8,397 nucleotides of DNA from Nonomuraea sp. (GTDB taxonomy: Bacteria; Actinomycetota; Actinomycetes; Streptosporangiales; Streptosporangiaceae). Made by a program: the position numbers and the translations under genes. Positions 7,501 to 8,397 of this stretch are shown here, in pieces (the stretch's first letter is position 1; every line of letters begins with the position of its first letter). The notes under the pieces are model-generated. The model saw only the letters and a list, made by a program, of their open reading frames with translations. It searched no databases and had not been told where the DNA came from. The stretch is from NCBI GenBank assembly GCA_013362835.1, contig JABFVJ010000412.1, forward strand, positions 1 through 8,397, in the 5' to 3' direction.

Positions 7501-7617
7501 GTATCCGTCCTGACCGGCGTGACCGGAGGCGCGGGCGGGCGGGCCGGTGAGCGAGACGGCGGCGGCGGCCACGGCCACGGAGAGCAGAAGGCGCGCGAAC
7601 GGGGTGGATCTTCTCAT
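4513..7617 (-). CDS. Secreted GH115 xylan alpha-1,2-glucuronidase
   Basis: A 1034-residue exported glycoside hydrolase that removes 4-O-methyl-glucuronic or glucuronic acid from the xylose backbone of glucuronoxylan. A Sec-type signal peptide (MRRSTPF, then an Ala/Val/Leu core) ends near PPARA, about residue 30. An N-terminal alpha/beta domain (about 45-190) ends in the aromatic WYWWDDVP. The catalytic barrel (about 195-480) carries FFINDENP with Asp214-Glu215, GTSHEAPMMR with His290-Glu291, LGMRGNGD, and FADDNWGN with Asp432-Asp433; these acidic patches form the GH115 active-site region. A helical domain follows (about 500-700), then beta-sandwich C-terminal domains, including PWVTVSPRSG, typical of the GH115 C-terminal region. 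The length is near that of Streptomyces members and longer than the roughly 830-residue Bacteroides type. ATG at 7617 has GGAGA 7 nt upstream. It is probably induced by xylan products through the paired palindromes upstream. Its TAG stop lies inside the deacetylase gene. Confidence 0.93.
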   Translation of the reverse strand: MRRSTPFARLLLSVAVAAAAVSLTGPPARASGHAGQDGYISPTAGPGRFPLVAAGRAAPIVVSGKDHEGVVRVAGDLQADVERVTGVRPVVATDEVPRQPDVVLVGTIGKSPLIDGLISAGKLDVSGIAGKWETSLEQVVQNPLPGVRRAFVIAGSDQRGTIYGAYDVSKQIGVSPWYWWDDVPARHRDALYVLPGRHTQGTPKVRYRGFFINDENPDLGTWAPKFFGPGKAEGYPGGFNGAFYAKVFEVMLRLKANYLWPAVWGRAFAEDDPENHRIASRYGVVMGTSHEAPMMRGIEEWNRHAVAAVRDANGEIVTPGHDPYGGTGEWSFRRNGEAIKKYWADGIRRMREQDFEGVVTLGMRGNGDVSLPDGDGIELMRSILAAQREILAEQSGEPVESIPQVQTLYKEVQRYWDQGLRPPDDVTVVFADDNWGNMRKLPDQSLPKRAGGYGMYYHFDYVGGGRNYKWADTINLASTWEQLNLTYQYGVDRLWVVNVGDMKNEEMPLQFFLDYAWDPDRLPIEKLEDWERAYAAQNFGPERAAEIASVLHDYGVLQARRKPELLNRRIIVDPADPTKVTYDDKDTPFSLTAYQEMDRVTAEWRRLADRAARVRKGLPAAYGDAYFELVDYQVQATANLYALRNAQFTNILYARQGRAAANDLAALAQARFDDDQALNARYGQIAGGKWKDFQLQPKIGYGDVERYGPNAPWQQPEKDNVALPDAFYPHLVRTEVPAGADMGVAIDGSDQWWPGATGEAVLPAFSPYQTYPGQYVEVFNRGTTAFDYTITSAQPWVTVSPRSGKVGKQVRAAVRVDWSRAPKGRTEVPLTVTGPGGASVTVKAVVDNPAGLIKGPVKGFVEAGGQVTIDAAHHSRAVGSWRTIPDLGRSSDGVTPLPVTAARVTPGGDGRRLEYTMTLFTTGQVKVSALLSPRNNVLPTDGLSYAVSIDDQPPQTVNVTAVTGANDTTMNRQWERNTSNNVNETTTVHTVTTPGVHVLKFWMVDPTVVLQRLVVDTGGRLPSYLGPPESRRAS

Positions 7618-7660
7618 GTCACGTTCTCCGGGAGGGTGCGGGGACGCGCGGAGACCCGCC

Positions 7661-7671
7661 CGAAAGTTTCG
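7661..7671. promoter_or_regulatory. Operator-like palindrome 1 (CGAAAGTTTCG) upstream of GH115
   Basis: A perfect 11-bp odd palindrome, with core GAAA-G-TTTC, 43 bp before the GH115 ATG. It sits where transcription would start if TAATGT (7673-7678, minus strand) is the -10 element. GAAA-N-TTTC palindromes are, as I recall, associated with xylanolytic genes in Streptomyces; regulator identity is inference. Confidence 0.6.
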
Positions 7672-7672
7672 A

Positions 7673-7678
7673 ACATTA
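7673..7678 (-). promoter_or_regulatory. Candidate -10 element of the GH115 gene
   Basis: Read on the minus strand this is TAATGT, a TANNNT match, lying exactly between the two GAAA-N-TTTC palindromes. It would start transcription about 50 nt before the ATG at 7617. The -35 position has only TGCCCG at 17 bp, a weak match, as often in regulated actinobacterial promoters. Confidence 0.4.
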
Positions 7679-7681
7679 CGG

Positions 7682-7690
7682 GAAATTTTC
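7682..7690. promoter_or_regulatory. Operator-like palindrome 2 (GAAATTTTC) upstream of GH115
   Basis: A second GAAA-N-TTTC copy (N is T), centred at 7686, exactly 20 bp from the centre of copy 1 at 7666. It would lie in the spacer between -10 and -35. Two copies on nearly the same DNA face suggest cooperative binding of dimers, or one tetramer, of a LacI-like repressor. Confidence 0.55.
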
Positions 7691-7752
7691 GGATACGGGC
7701 ATGCGGATGTTAGAACGAACGCCCACACCCGGTCAATGACCCAGTGAAGCCC

Positions 7753-8376
7753 CTACTCCTCGACGACTTCTTCCTCGTAGTCGATCGCCGCGTCGACGGC
7801 GTCGCCGCCCGACTCGCGGGCGCGGTAGGAGTCACCGCCGTAGAACAGGAACGTGCCGTTGCCGGCCCGCGCCCCCACGGCGGGCACCCGGCCCTCGATG
7901 GGGATGTAGTACCAGCCGAAGCCCTCCTGCTGCTCCTCGCAGGAGGTGTTGACGACGCGGAGGCGCGAGGGCTTCCTGACGCACACCTCGACCCACTCCG
8001 ACGGCGTCTCGATGGCGACGTCCGCGCCGGGGCCGCCCTTCGGGGCCGCCTTGGCGACGTCCTCGCCGTCGGCGCTCCCGGACGCGCCGCCGTCCGCCCG
8101 GCCCCCGACCGCCGGGACGATCTCGTTCTCGGTGTAGAAGCGCCAGGCATAGCCCTCGCGCGCGTCCTCGCACGGGCGGTACTCCGCCCGGGTCCGCGTG
8201 CCCTCCTCCACGCACACGGCGATCCGCGCGGACGCCGGGTCCTCCTCCTCCCCTTCCTCGGGCTCGTCGACGATGACCTCTTCGGTGTCCTCCGGCGCGG
8301 CCGGCGTCTGCGTGCCGGAGACCGTGCACCCGGTGGTCAGGACCGCGATGAGCGCGAGGCAGGCGAGTCGTAACAA
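7753..8376 (-). CDS. Small lipoprotein with duplicated two-Cys domain and acidic linker, function unknown
   Basis: A 207-residue exported lipoprotein of unrecognised function. The short signal peptide ends in lipobox LTTGC (Cys17). A strongly acidic linker (29-46) leads to two copies of one domain, at about 52-94 and 129-171. They align without gaps: Cys55/Cys132, Cys69/Cys146, EG at 74/151, Trp78/Trp155 and VPAVG at 87/164, a fixed offset of 77 residues with 17 of 43 positions identical. Each copy has one Cys pair 14 residues apart, probably a disulfide outside the cell. A Gly/Ala/Asp-rich linker separates the copies, and the tail is again acidic (EEEVVEE). The TTG start has GGAGG 4 nt upstream, rather close; the frame stays open to the window edge, so a start further upstream cannot be excluded, but the lipobox position favours TTG. 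Codon 2 is TTA, the only in-frame TTA I find in the window. The gene is 135 bp upstream of GH115 on the same strand. Confidence 0.8.
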   Translation of the reverse strand: MLRLACLALIAVLTTGCTVSGTQTPAAPEDTEEVIVDEPEEGEEEDPASARIAVCVEEGTRTRAEYRPCEDAREGYAWRFYTENEIVPAVGGRADGGASGSADGEDVAKAAPKGGPGADVAIETPSEWVEVCVRKPSRLRVVNTSCEEQQEGFGWYYIPIEGRVPAVGARAGNGTFLFYGGDSYRARESGGDAVDAAIDYEEEVVEE

Positions 8377-8397
8377 GGGTCCTCCACAGTGACGAGG

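Noticed and set aside
3952..7713. Very long open frame on the plus strand (1253 codons) across the GH115 gene
   Set aside because: It has low-complexity Val/Gly/Arg/Leu-rich composition and no domain or start signal, and it lies antisense to GH115 and in another frame of the deacetylase. Such frames arise when G/C-rich third positions remove stop codons.
7731..7741. 11-bp palindrome GGTCA-A-TGACC just downstream of the lipoprotein gene
   Set aside because: Its stem is too short to be a convincing terminator, flanking bases do not pair, and no matching copy was seen. It could be a minor protein site but I cannot support that.

Overview
This is high-GC DNA with strong G/C preference at third codon positions, GTG and TTG starts next to ATG, lipoprotein signals and secreted glycan enzymes. 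That fits a mycelial, soil-type actinobacterium (Streptomyces or Streptosporangiaceae/Nonomuraea-like). The assignment is by style and gene content only; no rRNA or marker gene is present.

Layout, left to right. (1) Positions 1-1553, plus strand: the last 32 codons of a gene whose tail resembles a sulfonate/nitrate-type ABC transporter substrate-binding protein, coupled through a GTGA overlap to a Cys-type sulfatase. (2) 1575-3518, minus strand: an L,D-transpeptidase lipoprotein followed by a protein of unknown function, a likely two-gene operon. It converges on the sulfatase, and both stop codons lie in one hairpin. (3) 3519-3742: a 224-bp divergent promoter region with a G-run-rich, inverted-repeat-rich leader. 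(4) 3743-4549, plus strand: a secreted NodB/CE4 polysaccharide deacetylase. (5) 4513-7617, minus strand: a 1034-residue secreted GH115 xylan alpha-glucuronidase, which overlaps the 3' end of the deacetylase by 37 bp. (6) 7618-7752: an AT-richer promoter region with two GAAA-N-TTTC palindromes 20 bp apart. (7) 7753-8376, minus strand: a small lipoprotein with an internally duplicated two-Cys domain, a TTG start and a TTA second codon. No gene-free stretch exceeds 300 bases.

The genes form three themes. The sulfatase and its upstream partner suggest scavenging of sulfate esters. The L,D-transpeptidase and CE4 deacetylase, divergently expressed, suggest peptidoglycan cross-linking and modification. 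The GH115 enzyme would remove (methyl)glucuronic acid side groups from glucuronoxylan under xylan-responsive control.

I see no CRISPR array, tRNA, insertion sequence or phage gene, and no clear multi-gene novel system. The best leads are the paired operators before GH115, the duplicated-domain lipoprotein with its single TTA codon, and the G-rich leader of the deacetylase.
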